A stretch of DNA of 64,000 nt from Paramecium sonneborni (Eukaryota > Ciliophora > Oligohymenophorea > Peniculida > Parameciidae), in contig CAJJDN010000163.1 of NCBI GenBank assembly GCA_905182985.1, positions 3,081 to 67,080 of the forward strand. The letters run 5' to 3'. The notes beneath the pieces are model-generated. The model searched no databases. It was not told where the DNA came from and worked only from the letters and a program-made list of their open reading frames with translations. Of this stretch, positions 1 through 13,129 are shown piece by piece (within the stretch, counting starts at the first letter, position 1; every line of letters starts with the position of its first letter). Both the position numbers and the translations under genes were made by a program.

Positions 1-1530
1 CAGATGAATGACCATCTAATCTTGCTTTTTATTATCCAGTTTAAACATCCCATAATCTTATTGACTGATCATAACTACCAGATGTTAAAGTAGTTCCATC
101 TGGTGAGAAACATATTGACTTGACAGCATTTGAATGACCATCTAATTTAGCTTTATGTGATCCAGTTTTAACGTCCCATAATCTGATTGACTTATCATTA
201 CTCCCAGAAGCTAAAGTAGTTCCATCTGGTGAGAAACATACTGATTGTACTTCACGGGTATGACCATCTAATTTAAATTTTTATAATCCAGTTTTAACAT
301 CCCAGAATTTGATTGAATCGTCATTACTACCAGATGCTAAAGTAGTTCCATCTGGTGAGAAACATACTGATTTGACAGCATCTCTATGACCATCTAATAT
401 AGCTTTTGATTATCCGATTTTAACATCCCATAATCTGATTGACTTATCATAACTACCAGATGCTAAAGTAGTTCCATCTGGTGAGAAACATACTGATAGG
501 ATACCAGATGAATGACCATCTAATTTAGCTTTTTATTATCCAGTTTTAACATCCCATAATCTGATTGACTTATCATAACTACCAGATGCTATAGTAGTTC
601 CATCTGGTGAGAAACATATTTAGAGTACTTCATGGGAATGACCATCTAATTTAGCTTTTTATTATCCAGGTTTAACATCCCATAATCTGATTGACTTATC
701 AAAACTACCAGATGCTAAAGTAGTTCCATCTGGTGAGAAACATACTGATGAGATATCAGATGAATGACCATCAAATTTAGCTTTTTATTATCCAATTTTA
801 ATATCCCATAACCTGATTGACTTATCATTGCTACCAGATGCTAAAGTAGTTCCATCTGATGAGAAACATACTGATAGAACACCAGATAAATGACCATCTA
901 ATTTAGATTTTGATTACCCAGTTTTAATATCCCATAATCTAATCTACGAATCATAACTACCAGATGCTAAAGTAGTTCCATCTGGTGAGAAACATACTGA
1001 TTTGACAGCATCTCTATGACCATCTAATATAGCTTTTGATTATCCAGTTTTAACATCCCATAATCTGATAGAGTTATCAAAACTGCCAGATGCTAAAGTA
1101 GTTCCATCGGGTGAGAAACATACTGATTGTACTTAACGGGAATGACCATTTATTTTAACTTTTTTTTATCCAGTTTTAATATCCCATAATCTAATCTACG
1201 AATCATTGCTACCAGATGCTAAAGTAGTTCCATCTGGTGAGAAACATACTGATAGTACTTCATGAGTATGACCATCTAATTTAACTTTTGATTATCCAGT
1301 TTTAACATCCCATAATCTGATAGAGTTATCAAAACTACCAGATGCTAAAGTAGTTCCATCAGGTGAGAAACATACTGAACATCCATTATTAGTATGACCA
1401 TCTAACTTAACTTTTTATTATCCAGTTTTAACATCCCATAATCTGATTGACTTATCAAAACTACTAGATGCTAAAGTAGTTCCATCTGGTGAGAAGCATA
1501 CTGAGTAAACAGCGCTAGTATGACCATCTA
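1..1530 (-). repeat. Tandem 126-bp DNA repeats encoding WD40 units
   Basis: About 12 direct copies with a period near 126 bp (42 codons). Each contains the near-invariant block gttccatctggtgagaaaca (plus strand), at about 93, 220, 345, 470, 595, 725, 850, 975, 1100, 1225, 1350 and 1477. Similarity at DNA level, not only protein level, suggests recent tandem expansion or gene conversion. Such arrays are prone to assembly collapse. Confidence 0.9.
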
Positions 1531-2741
1531 TTTTGTAAAGCTCATGGATTTTAATGTTTTTCCACTGACAATTTAAGAGTAAAGCACCGTTTAGGTTAAC
1601 TCCACTAATATTCACGTTCTCGAACACAGATCCACTAAAGTTACATCTTAAAAAATTAGCACCAATCAAACTTGTATTCTTTATTTTTATATCCTCAAAG
1701 CTATGTCCAGTCATATCTATCTTCATCTATACTAATAAATTCAATCCATTTGATCCACTTTGAAGAAAATTTTAATCAACACTAGTTAGTTGTACTAAAA
1801 ATTCGAGAAAATCTACGATATTCTTATTATCTGAGATTTTATTAATTAGATTGAGTACTTCCTTTTCGTAACCTTCTTAACTATAATCATTTTTATTAAA
1901 AGGATGGTCTAAAATATTTTTCAAAACATTCTAGATCTTCTTAATATTCTTTGTAGCATTTTTCATCGTCCCTTATTAACTGAAAAATGATTCATATTAC
2001 TAAATATTGATTGATAGGATATCTTATTGTTTCTCTTTCCTCTTAACTTCTAAAATCCCTTTCAATATAGATTTATCGGTATCCTGAACTTAGTCTAAAA
2101 TTTCATAGAGTTCTTCTTTTCTTGTATATTCTTCACCTTCATCATCCACTTAATTAGATTCAATCCTAGTAATAAGATTTAAACTCTTACTTAATTAATA
2201 GTGATTAAATCTTTTTCATTCCTTCATTTGATTTTTCCGTAAAAATTTAAAATTCTTTTTCCCACCAATTTTTCGTCTGTTCCAATTCCATTATATAGGA
2301 ATTCTTCTAAGCATTCCATTCATCTAAATTTGTTCCTTCTACAACAATAGAGACTAACCTTTCTAAATCAGTAAAGGAGGATTCTGCTGGATTTTAGGTG
2401 AGAAGATTTATATATGAATTGTTTTCCTTATCGATTGAAACAGAAATTTATTTTATCGATTCTGATAAATCTAACCAAATTTTCTTCATCATAGCTTCAG
2501 TTTCAGATAGCACAGATTTAAAAGTCATTCTTTGTTTGGTTAACTGCTATGTCTCATTGAGCTTAGAGTCTTGTAATTTTTGAAGGGCCATTTCATGGAA
2601 TGTTTGTATTGGGACCGCTTATTTCATTTCAACTCCATGGTCATAGTGGCATTGAGCACAAAGTTTCCTTTAACATTTACACTTGTGAGGGGCTATGCAG
2701 ATGAATGTTATTGTATTTTAAAAATGATGATTGCACTACAT
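1..2741 (-). CDS. B-box / coiled-coil / WD40 repeat protein, C-terminus beyond window
   Basis: Read with TAA/TAG as Gln, one frame runs from ATG at 2741 to the window edge after removal of a 25-nt GT..AG intron at 2166-2190, which also removes an in-frame TGA at 2216. The first 40 residues carry a B-box-like zinc motif (MQCNHHFQNT..., then C-x-C and C-x2-C-x3-H). A helical, Glu/Lys-rich region follows, then a pentapeptide-like stretch ([20 protein letters not shown]), then at least 12 WD40 repeats of 42 residues, each with [14 protein letters not shown] and [11 protein letters not shown]40 propellers are protein-binding scaffolds; the zinc N-terminus suggests a TRIM-like adaptor, but no partner is visible. 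The 3' end lies before base 1, so at least 905 codons are present. Confidence 0.9.
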
Positions 2742-3627
2742 TTCTTTTTTTTTTAATATTATTCAATTTCTATCACTTTTATATTTTTTAATGAATCAAA
2801 AATATCTTATGTATTCAAGTCAAAACATTTAGAAAACTAGGATTAGATTGTTTTTGATGTAAAATCAACAAATCGAAAATCATAATAGAATAAAAAATTT
2901 TTTAGCGAAAGTGATTTATATTCATTCTGAGAAAAAAAACAGTTAGTGTATTTTAAACGAGTGTACTATAAGAATTATGAACAGAAGAAGATTGTGTGGT
3001 AAAAAGAATATAAGAGAAATTCTCTAAAACACATTGCCATCATCTAAGAAAATTTTATATAAATTAAATTTCTATATTTGATATTACGAGCTAAAATCTT
3101 GGAATTGATTAACAAGACATTGAAATGACATCTTTATTACCTAATTATCTTTAATATTACATCTATTTTATCGAACAAAATAATCTTTTATATAAATAAT
3201 GAAAATATTTTACTTCTATTATTTTTGATATTGAACTTTAATATAATGATTTTTTTTATTATTATCTATTGATAATATCTTCAATTATAGCAATACATAT
3301 GTACTGTATCACTATATCCTACATTGTTTAAAATGAAGTATATTTATTTATGAAAAGTTATTTCCTTAATAGAATTTTATTGTACTCTATTTAATCCAAA
3401 TACTTAGATTAGTTAAATCATAATAAGTTATCCAAAATACATGGATGATAAAATTAATGAATTTGATGATAACAAATTATAAAAAATATATTGAAATAAT
3501 TAATATCCTATTATGGAATATACTTTCTAATATAAAAGTTCTTATCAAATGATATCATTTAACTAAATTTTTCATCTAATTGATTGAACTATGATAATCA
3601 AACCTTAAATTATTTTTGATCTATTGA
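2742..3627. other. AT-rich stretch, no gene seen
   Basis: Upstream of the WD40 gene start. Frames in this stretch are short between TGA codons and no protein-like composition was recognised on either strand. It presumably holds the promoter of the WD40 gene. Confidence 0.4.
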
Positions 3628-3933
3628 GTAAGTAAACAAGTTCCAAGCAAGAAAGACTATCAATAGTATAATATAAGTTTGATTGTCATCTAAATAAAAT
3701 AGGGAGCTGTTAAATTAATGTATTTCTTTGAAACAGACTTTAGTATTTAAAGTTTATATTTTTGTTCAGAAAGATAAATGATGTCATCATTAGAATTATT
3801 CTATAAAATTTAACTTTATTATTTTATTTTATCAAGAATGCCTACAAGCTAAAGTGATACTGAACTTTTTATATATGTTGTATATATTGTTAAAAATTTC
3901 TTAATAAAATATTACAGAAACCAGTAATTCTGA
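3628..3933 (+). CDS. Possible exon or gene remnant, unrecognised
   Basis: A 101-codon frame without TGA has protein-like composition (for example VKLMYFFETDFSIQSLYFCS) and mixed polar and aromatic residues unlike the surrounding intergenic DNA. No start, no splice partner and no family were identified. It could be an exon of the unresolved plus-strand gene further downstream, a separate decayed gene, or chance. Confidence 0.2.
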
Positions 3934-4879
3934 ATATTCAATTAATTTACAACATTGTTTGAAGATAGTTATAGTTGTATATAGAATATTCATTCCTAAA
4001 TGTTATTGAATTATATAATGGATTCTCCTACAATAAACAATTTAATTATTTTTAAATATTAAAGTACTTATTAAAACCAAACCAATAAATCTTATTAGTT
4101 AGCTTTGCAAGAATTCTAACCATTATAGCATTCCACACTATTTAACATGATACAATTATCTACATCTTTATTTATTACCAACAGACAGATATCCTGAATA
4201 AGAACTAAAAATTTACCCTAATGAGTAAAAGGATTAACAGCATAACTTGTTCCTTTGACAAATTCTATGATTAATAATGAAATTATTATTAATATATCAA
4301 ACTACTATCAATTCAATATATTATTATTTCATTAAGTTCATTATTTTATATGTAAACTTAATTATTTTGTTATTCATATATTAATATATATTAAGAAAAC
4401 TTTATGAGTTTTCTATTTTAAACTATAAAATAATTTTCGATATTTCAATACTTAAACTAATTAACTATTAATATTACAGAAAAGAAAAAGAATGATGAGG
4501 TTTTATCTAATACAGCATGTAAATTTAAATTAAGTTAAAGGTTATCCTATCTAAAAATTAAATCTTATTTAAATATTTGAATGAAAAGTTTTAAATTAGG
4601 AATAATTTAAAATAATTGAATTTATTAATTTAGGAAGAATAAGAGAATAAGATTAAAAATAAGAATAAGAAAACTCAAAGGATATTTTAAAAACTATATT
4701 TTAGAATGATATAATGAATATAGAATATTAAAAATTACAGAAAAAAAGATAAATTGATGAAAAATCATTAATTAAAACAATATTAAAATGTAAATGTATA
4801 TTTATTAAAATATAGATTATCTATAGATTATAGAAGTTGTTGTATTAATGGACAATCAAAATAAAATAAAAAAGAATAA
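3934..4879. other. AT-rich stretch, nothing supported
   Basis: Dominated by A and T with frequent short homopolymers. Open frames here reflect the rarity of TGA in such DNA rather than coding composition. One peptide-like patch near 4150-4240 (+) could not be connected to anything. Confidence 0.3.
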
Positions 4880-5291
4880 ATTTCTTTAAAAAAAATTATT
4901 TATTCATGAAATATTATTTAAAATAATTAGATATTTGATTATGAAAAATTTTCAATATAAATTATATTTTAAGATAATCCTTCGTGATTTTTTGAATTTG
5001 TGCAACAGCTCTTGTAGGATCATTTTATTTCAATAATCCTATCCTTTTTTTCCTTTTGCTGAGTTATATTTTTATTACATATTTTCTTGTTTAAGAAAAA
5101 TTTCCATCCTTAAGTATTGAGTTTCCATTTCTTTTACTAGTAAGGGTTTCATTTTAAATAAGTAAGAAGTCTTTAAGTTTCTCAAATGAAAGAATAGAAT
5201 TGGTAATCGATTTGTTCTATTGTTAGTAAGATTTAATCTGCTAGGCTTATTTCAAGATTTATTTAACTTTTTTATTTATTTCATAAATCAT
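4880..5291 (-). CDS. Possible small Lys/Gln-rich protein
   Basis: From ATG at 5291 a frame without TGA reads MIYEINKKVKQILKQAQQIK and continues with DPTRAVAQIQKITKDYLKI near 5000. The first 130 or so codons look coding (charged, helical). Past about 4880 the frame stays open but becomes low-complexity F/N/I/Y, so the true stop or intron is unknown. No family recognised; low confidence that it is functional. Confidence 0.25.
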
Positions 5292-6844
5292 TCTTTAAAG
5301 TTATTAATTAATAATAAAAAAAGTGTTAAATAAAATTACTATTTATTGATCAATAATACATAAAAATATTCTTATATTTGAAAATCATTAATTTATTAAA
5401 TTTGGATTAATTAAGATGCATAAATGCTAAAAAGGATTTCTAATGTGAAAAAGATACCAAGGCTGTTGCAAATTTAACTATCATAAAAATGAATTATTTC
5501 ATATTTAGTTAAACTATTTCTTTTGTTAATTTTCTTGAAATTTTTATGGATTTAAAGATAGTTTTTATATTTCAAAGTATGATTATAAAGTTTAGGAGAT
5601 AAAAAAAATCTCTTGGTCTTTTTCATACTCAATGGCACTTAAAAATGTTATTCATAATGTTGATTGAAATTTTGAAAATTGAACATTAACATTTAGATAT
5701 AAAAAACTAATAATTGTCTTTAATATTAAAGTTTTTTAATGTTTTCTATCAAATATAATTAGAGTTGGAATAATTCTCTTTTTGAATTATTTTTTTAAAG
5801 TCTCATATTTAATGATCAAGATATTAGAAGTATTTTAATTCTCCTTTTTATATCTCTTTGGAAAATCTTTCAAGCAAGTACTATACGAATAGTATTACTA
5901 GAAAATAAAAAGAAAAAAAAAATTTTTGCTGATTTATGGAAGTATTTTTTTCTTTGAGAAAATTTACCTTAATAACTAAATCTTACCTTTTCCAGTTTTT
6001 GACCTTCTAAGTATATTTTTGAATCTTCTACTTCAAAAGGGACTTATCTATTTCCTTAAAATCATCTCATATTTTGATTTCGAATAAAAATGTCTAGAAT
6101 AATTAAGATCTTAATTTGGCTTCTTTAAAAATAAGTTATGGACTTCTAAAAATAAAGAATCATCAATTTATCTAGTTTTTCGTTTAGGATAAATTCTTTT
6201 TGACACACCTTAATTTAAGGTTAAACATTCAGAATCATTAGATCCAAATTTATTAACCCCCAAATTCAAATATAAAATTTAATTGTCATAAAATAAGCTT
6301 ATTAATTGATAGTATTTTTTCAAAATTATCATTTGTTTCTTTTATAGAATTTTACACTCTGTATAATATTGATAGAATAGTGGAGGATAAATATAAATAA
6401 TCTTATTACTTGATTGTTTAATTTTTAATTTTCAATCCTTCAACTCCATTGATTTAGATTAAAAAATAGTCTTCAATAATATAAATTGAAAAATTATTAA
6501 AATTACTTTTATGAATAGAAATAAAGAAAATATATTTTTCTTATAGTTTTAGAGTGGAAATCTAGTGGACTTGCCAAAATAACTTGCTGTATTTTTATTG
6601 TAAAACATAAATCAAATTGAATTTGAAAAATGAAATAAAAATTTTACTTTTTATTGCATGCTTGTTTATCAATAATTTATACTTTGAATCAAAGAAAAAT
6701 ATTTTTAAATTAATTTCATATTCGTTAGCTATTTAAAACTTCATATATAAAGGTTTAATAATATTTAGAATTATAGAAAAATTGTACTTAAAAATAATAA
6801 AAACTTAAAGTCTAGTATTAGACTAATTGCCAAAATAGAAATGA
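5292..6844. other. AT-rich stretch, no gene seen
   Basis: Neither strand gives a convincing TGA-free frame with protein-like composition, although I did not exhaustively try intron combinations. In a genome this gene-dense, a 1.5-kb blank is itself unusual. Confidence 0.3.
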
Positions 6845-7765
6845 ATGATGAAAACACCTAATACTGTTGATAAGAATTAACATTGTCTAAATCAGATAGA
6901 GAATGTGAAAAAGTTATTTGAATTCAATAAAATGATTTAGAACACAAAAATCTCAATTTCTCAAAAAATTAAATAAATTTAAGAGGAGGAAGAAAAAGTT
7001 ATAGTATTTTAAAAGTACTCCAGTATCAGCCTAAGAAAAGAAGCATAAGGAATTAGACACTTAAATTACTCACAAAAAAAATTGAGTTTGTAAAACTAGA
7101 AACTCAAATCAAATACATTATATAAAATATATTCCAAAAATAATATTTATAGATCCCAATTATACTAACTTAATACCAAAAATTTTTCATTTATTAATAA
7201 TTATTACTAAATATTAAGATTTAATATCAATAAACTTTAGAAATAGATGGATTAATAAAATTATCTATTAAATGAATACATATACATATTGTTTATTGGC
7301 TGGCTAATTAAAAAGCATTAGCATTAAATTGATATATATTTCTTATAATTTATTTTTACTAATTCTCTTTATTATCAGCCATTTTCGAGCTGTTTTATTC
7401 ATATAAGAATTTCTATATAAATATAATAATATTTTCTTAATCTAACAGAGTGCGATGATCATCTTTTATATCATATTCTATAATAAATAGTATTTTACTT
7501 TTATTGCATATCTATTTATTTAAATTAAAATATTATTTTAAACTTTATCAATATGCATTCCATTATTCTTCATTTATTAAAGAAAATCTTATCTAACAGA
7601 ACTTTTGAAATGAGTATTTAAATTTTAACCTTTAGAAAATTGATATTATTCTAAATTACCATTTATTATTGCAAATTTTATAAGTTATTAATGACTAAAA
7701 TAATTATAAAATTTTTCTGCTAATATTTATTAATTTTCATTTTGATTTTCATTTTATATAATTGA
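6845..7765 (+). CDS. 307-codon frame, N-terminal part coding-like
   Basis: From ATG ATG at 6845 to TGA at 7763 there are 306 sense codons under the ciliate code. The first 115 codons look like a real protein (PNTVDKNQHCLNQIENVKKL, a Glu-rich stretch, then basic Tyr/Asn/Gln-rich sequence). The remainder is AT-driven I/F/L/Y and may be non-coding. It could be an upstream exon of the next feature. No domain recognised. Confidence 0.3.
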
Positions 7766-7899
7766 TAATTAATGCCTTGCATAAATTTTAGATTTTTGGC
7801 CAATATTATAAGATAAATAATAATATACAGTTCCATCTTTTTGCAATAGAATTATATTTCTATTAATTTTTGCATAGAATATATTAATTCTTTATTAAA

Positions 7900-10800
7900 T
7901 TTGTTCTGTTTTAAATAATCAATATCATCCTACTCCATTTCACCTACAAGAGTAATAAAAATTCTGGTTATCTATAAAACACAATAATATAAGAGTCAAA
8001 ATTACACATAGATTCTATTTAGTCACCAGCATGTCCAATTGATAAATTCCTACATATTTTAAAAAATCTGATCCATCCTAATCCTTCAAAAGTTATTGAA
8101 ACACAGTTTTATTTACAATTAATTGTATAAATTAAGGAAACTCAAATTAGTTTTTACTCCAAGTAATATTCTTAAAAAAACCAAGATGAATTTATGTTAA
8201 AAAGAACATATATTATTTGAGATATTAAATAGAATCGACAATCAATCTAATAGAATTAATTTATAATTTATCCAATTAGTTCTAAGGATTTTGAAGAAAG
8301 TGAATCAGTAATTTATATTTTTAGCCATTTATATTTAATTTTTTATGAAATCTTATCTTTGGTATTGGGTTATTAATTTTTGATATACTTAAAAAATTTA
8401 GAATAATGATAAAAATATAAACTAAAAATCAAAATAATTTACTTTATGACTAATTAATGCTCCTAGGCAGATATCAAGCTATAAATTAGATATAAGAATA
8501 TAGATTTAATTTGCTTTTTTGTTAATTATTTCTTTAGCTAAATATCTATTTTTGAGTTTGTATTGAATATGTGAAATTCTTTCATAATTTAAATTGAATT
8601 ACATTTATAAAATCTATTCACTGCTTTAACCAACTTTACAACTATTTAATTTAAATTTTCAGATGATACAATTTAATCTCATTAGATGTAATAATTAATA
8701 TTCATGTAATTATTTTATTATTAACAATTTTATTTTTATCTTTTACTCTTTAATAATCCTTAAAATTATTTTAGGCTTTTGATTATTAATTTTTATTTTA
8801 TTTTAAATATTTAAAAAATCTTATTTTATAATCTAATAGTAAAAGTTAGATTCAATTTTAATTATAAATATTATATTATTTCTCATTTGATTATAGATTA
8901 GAATTAATTATTCCAAATTCACCTAAGCAAAAAAATTTAAAGAATTATTAATTGAATAGTTTATTTTGAGTAAATAGTAATAAATAATATAATTTATATA
9001 CTGTAGAAATTAAAAAAGCAATAGGTAATCGTAATTCTTAACTGATCTCTAAACATTCAAAAAATTGTTTGTCTAGAACATTTGGACACATAAAAATTGG
9101 AAACTATGATTTTTATGGGAGGATAATATTTTTATTTTTGGATAAATTTGAAAATGCTTAGTAAAAAAATCAAAAATCTGAATAGACAGATACCTTACTA
9201 AAGGAAAAGATGAATCAAGTGAGTCAATATACATCAAAGATATCTGAGTAGAATAAGGATATGATAGATCAAGGATTGATAATGGGTATCAGTGAGTTTA
9301 CAATAGGATATGATAGGTTTGAAATCCAGATATTCTGCATTTGATAAGAGAATTATGAAAATAGAAACATGTGAAAATTATATTGATGAAGATAAACATA
9401 AATATTATGAGAAAGTATATGGATATTTTTAACTATTTATTTAAATTATATGGAATAAATATTAATAGGAGAATAATAAAAATGTTTTAATGAATTTATT
9501 ACATTTATATACTTACTCCTCTTGTAAGATCACATGAAATAAAAATTAGAGATATAAAGAGAATGGGAAAGTTATTACTGTTTTCTAATGGTTGTAATCA
9601 TAGTGATTCTTAGCAATTCTAACAATTACTTTATTGATAGATATTTCTACTAAACATATTTTATTATTTTTTATGAATAGAATAAAGATATTCTATTAAA
9701 TAAAAGGCATCAATTCCTTCCTTTTTTAATTAAAACTTACAACATTTTAGAAGAAAAAAAATGTTTTTTTAGATTATTCTAATAAAGAGAGAGTATCCCA
9801 TTCGTTAAGAAAAATGCTAATAAATTGGCCGAAAAAGTAATATTGCTTTAAGTTTTTATGGATTGCCTAAACAACTTAAAGTATAATAATTGTGCTTCAT
9901 TTGTAAGAGAATTAATTGAGTTTATATTAATTTTATAAAATGAAGAAGGGAGAAGGGAGATATTAGACATAAATATTTTAAGAAAGGAAATAAGTAATTT
10001 ATAAATTCTTATGAAAAAAAGAAAATTAGTGTGTCAAACAAGATAAAGTAAAGACGATAGATTGAGTTTTGAAAAAAGAAATGAAAATTTTAAAATTACA
10101 TTCATAATTTTAAAAAATCAATTCATATTTTTAAATTAAATTTTAGATATTAAATGTATTTATTATTTTAAATTAAAAGGATCAAAGAAACTGAGATTTA
10201 ATCATTATTAAAATAATATGTTTAAGATGGCTAAAATATGAACACTTAATTAGCATTCATAATATTTATCTAGTAGAATAATGGATAATTAGATTTGTAA
10301 TAAGAATATTATTTATAATCTCTCTACTGTTACAATAGAACTTTTTTATCAAAATTAATTTTTAGACACCATAAGTTAAGTGTAGATTGTGTTTTGCTTT
10401 GAAGTGATCAATCAATTGTATATAAAATTGAGTTTTCCTTGAATATTTTCATAACTAGTCAAGTTAAATAATAATTTTTTGTTTTTTGAAATAGTAGAAT
10501 TCTTGATACTGTTTTCAGGTGATGGAGAATCTATATATAGTTTGGAGCATTTTCCCTAATATTTTTTACAATATTTAGAATTTTAGTGAAGAATCATCAA
10601 CTTCTTATTTATATAGCTTTATTTTGTTGAGCTTAATAAAATTTTATATTTTGATCTTTTCAACCAATGCTCTCAATTTGATATTTGCATTTAGATGGCT
10701 TCATATAAAAGCCACCCATGAATTACAGTATTCTATAGAACAGATATATCAAACATTAAATCATTAAGTAATCCTAAAAATAATAATAAAGGCCAAATGA

Positions 10801-12452
10801 ATTTGAAATATTTAATTTATCATAATATTGTTAAATAAAATTGAATTGACTATGAATTCCATACTTTTATTTTATAAAATATATTTTCGGCTAAATGAAG
10901 ATGAATGTTTTTCTTTAGATGGATTTAATTCTTCAATCTTAAATATACTCAAATGCTAGTCTCTTATCTTAATAGTATTGCTAAAATAAATATCTTAAAT
11001 TTTAAAGCAATATTTAATTAAACAATTTAATAAGTAAAGAATAACAACAGAGATAATATATAAAAATGTTAAATAACTCAGATTGTCAAAGCATTGACTC
11101 AGCTAGTACCACTTTTACTTTATAAGGAAAATACTCAATAACAATTTGTAAGCCAATCCATTCTTTGTGGAGGAATTAACTCAAATTTANGTAATTTATA
11201 AATTCTTATGAAAAAAAGAAAATTAGTGTGTCAAACAAGATAAAGTAAAGACGATAGATTGAGTTTTGAAAAAAGAAATGAAAATTTTAAAATTACATTC
11301 ATAATTTTAAAAAATCAATTCATATTTTTAAATTAAATTTTAGATATTAAATGTATTTATTATTTTAAATTAAAAGGATCAAAGAAACTGAGATTTAATC
11401 ATTATTAAAATAATATGTTTAAGATGGCTAAAATATGAACACTTAATTAGCATTCATAATATTTATCTAGTAGAATAATGGATAATTAGATTTGTAATAA
11501 GAATATTATTTATAATCTCTCTACTGTTACAATAGAACTTTTTTATCAAAATTAATTTTTAGACACCATAAGTTAAGTGTAGATTGTGTTTTGCTTTGAA
11601 GTGATCAATCAATTGTATATAAAATTGAGTTTTCCTTGAATATTTTCATAACTAGTCAAGTTAAATAATAATTTTTTGTTTTTTGAAATAGTAGAATTCT
11701 TGATACTGTTTTCAGGTGATGGAGAATCTATATATAGTTTGGAGCATTTTCCCTAATATTTTTTACAATATTTAGAATTTTAGTGAAGAATCATCAACTT
11801 CTTATTTATATAGCTTTATTTTGTTGAGCTTAATAAAATTTTATATTTTGATCTTTTCAACCAATGCTCTCAATTTGATATTTGCATTTAGATGGCTTCA
11901 TATAAAAGCCACCCATGAATTACAGTATTCTATAGAACAGATATATCAAACATTAAATCATTAAGTAATCCTAAAAATAATAATAAAGGCCAAATGAATT
12001 TGAAATATTTAATTTATCATAATATTGTTAAATAAAATTGAATTGACTATGAATTCCATACTTTTATTTTATAAAATATATTTTCGGCTAAATGAAGATG
12101 AATGTTTTTCTTTAGATGGATTTAATTCTTCAATCTTAAATATACTCAAATGCTAGTCTCTTATCTTAATAGTATTGCTAAAATAAATATCTTAAATTTT
12201 AAAGCAATATTTAATTAAACAATTTAATAAGTAAAGAATAACAACAGAGATAATATATAAAAATGTTAAATAACTCAGATTGTCAAAGCATTGACTCAGC
12301 TAGTACCACTTTTACTTTATAAGGAAAATACTCAATAACAATTTGTAAGCCAATCCATTCTTTGTGGAGGAATTAACTCAAATTTACTTATAGTGTATAT
12401 TAATGGAATTTAAACACTAAAACTTGTTCAAACATCAACAATTGCAATATGA
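7900..12452 (+). CDS. Unresolved multi-exon gene with membrane segments
   Basis: Successive plus-strand frames look coding and join through tiny introns. About 7921-8220 reads GYLQNTIIQESKLHIDSIQS, then IDKFLHILKNLIHPNPSKVI. About 8970-9537 contains KMNQVSQYTSKISEQNKDMI and is joined by a 25-nt intron at 9292-9316. A 26-nt intron beginning gtaagatcac at about 9524 leads into KNANKLAEKVILLQVFMDCL. 10516-10800 is hydrophobic and membrane-like (FILLSLIKFYILIFSTN). 12102-12452 ends at TGA 12450. I could not define start, all introns or family. A large ion-channel-like protein is one guess, without a diagnostic motif. Residual frameshifts may mean partial decay. Copies around the N at 11190 are redundant. 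Confidence 0.4.
9994..12386. repeat. Exact 1196-bp direct duplication around N (11190)
   Basis: 9994-11189 and 11191-12386 read identically and are separated by one N. This is best explained as overlapping contig ends joined without merging. Remove 9994-11190 or 11190-12386 to restore a single copy. Confidence 0.9.
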
Positions 12453-13129
12453 TAGATAACAACTAAAGCTTAATATTAATTGATATTTAATACAATTGGA
12501 GGAATAATATTGATTGAACAAATATTTTATGTAAATTTATTTTCAATTAATAAAAAAAAATTCAATAATTAACTCTCATTTCAGAGGAGTTACTCATTTA
12601 TATTTAGATTTCTGAATCTTTAAGTTCCTTGCCTGAAATCTAACTCCCTTTTTCTTTAAAATATTATACTGTTCTAAGAAAAAGCCTTAAGATTTCTGAA
12701 TCCTTTTTAAAGAATATAATATTTTTTGCCTGAATAGATATCTTGATCATTTTCATTTATCATAGTAGTAAAAAGGGAATTCTATACGATAATTTTTAAT
12801 AATATTTGAAATTTTATTCTATAACTTCCTTTCTATTTATAAGAAAAACAATTATCTAAGATTTTTTTTTGTGAATAGTTATTTCTATACATGATGAAAT
12901 TGTTATGATTTTTAATAAGTAGATTTTATTATTTTCATTAGCTAAATTATAAATTCTAAGATCAATAGATAACTTTTATATAATTGAAAAAAATGCTTCT
13001 CCTACAATTAATTGTTATCTAATTCAAAGAATTGATTAAATAATACATTAAATTATATAAGAAAAAAATTCAAAAATAAATTGTATAAAAATCGGTGCTC
13101 TAACTAGCCGAATTCTTGATAAAGGTCTA
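12453..13129. other. Intergenic, no gene seen
   Basis: AT-rich. A short imperfect repetition of 'gatttctgaatc' and 'tttgcctgaa' type words occurs at about 12600-12740. No RNA gene or ORF can be supported. Confidence 0.4.
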
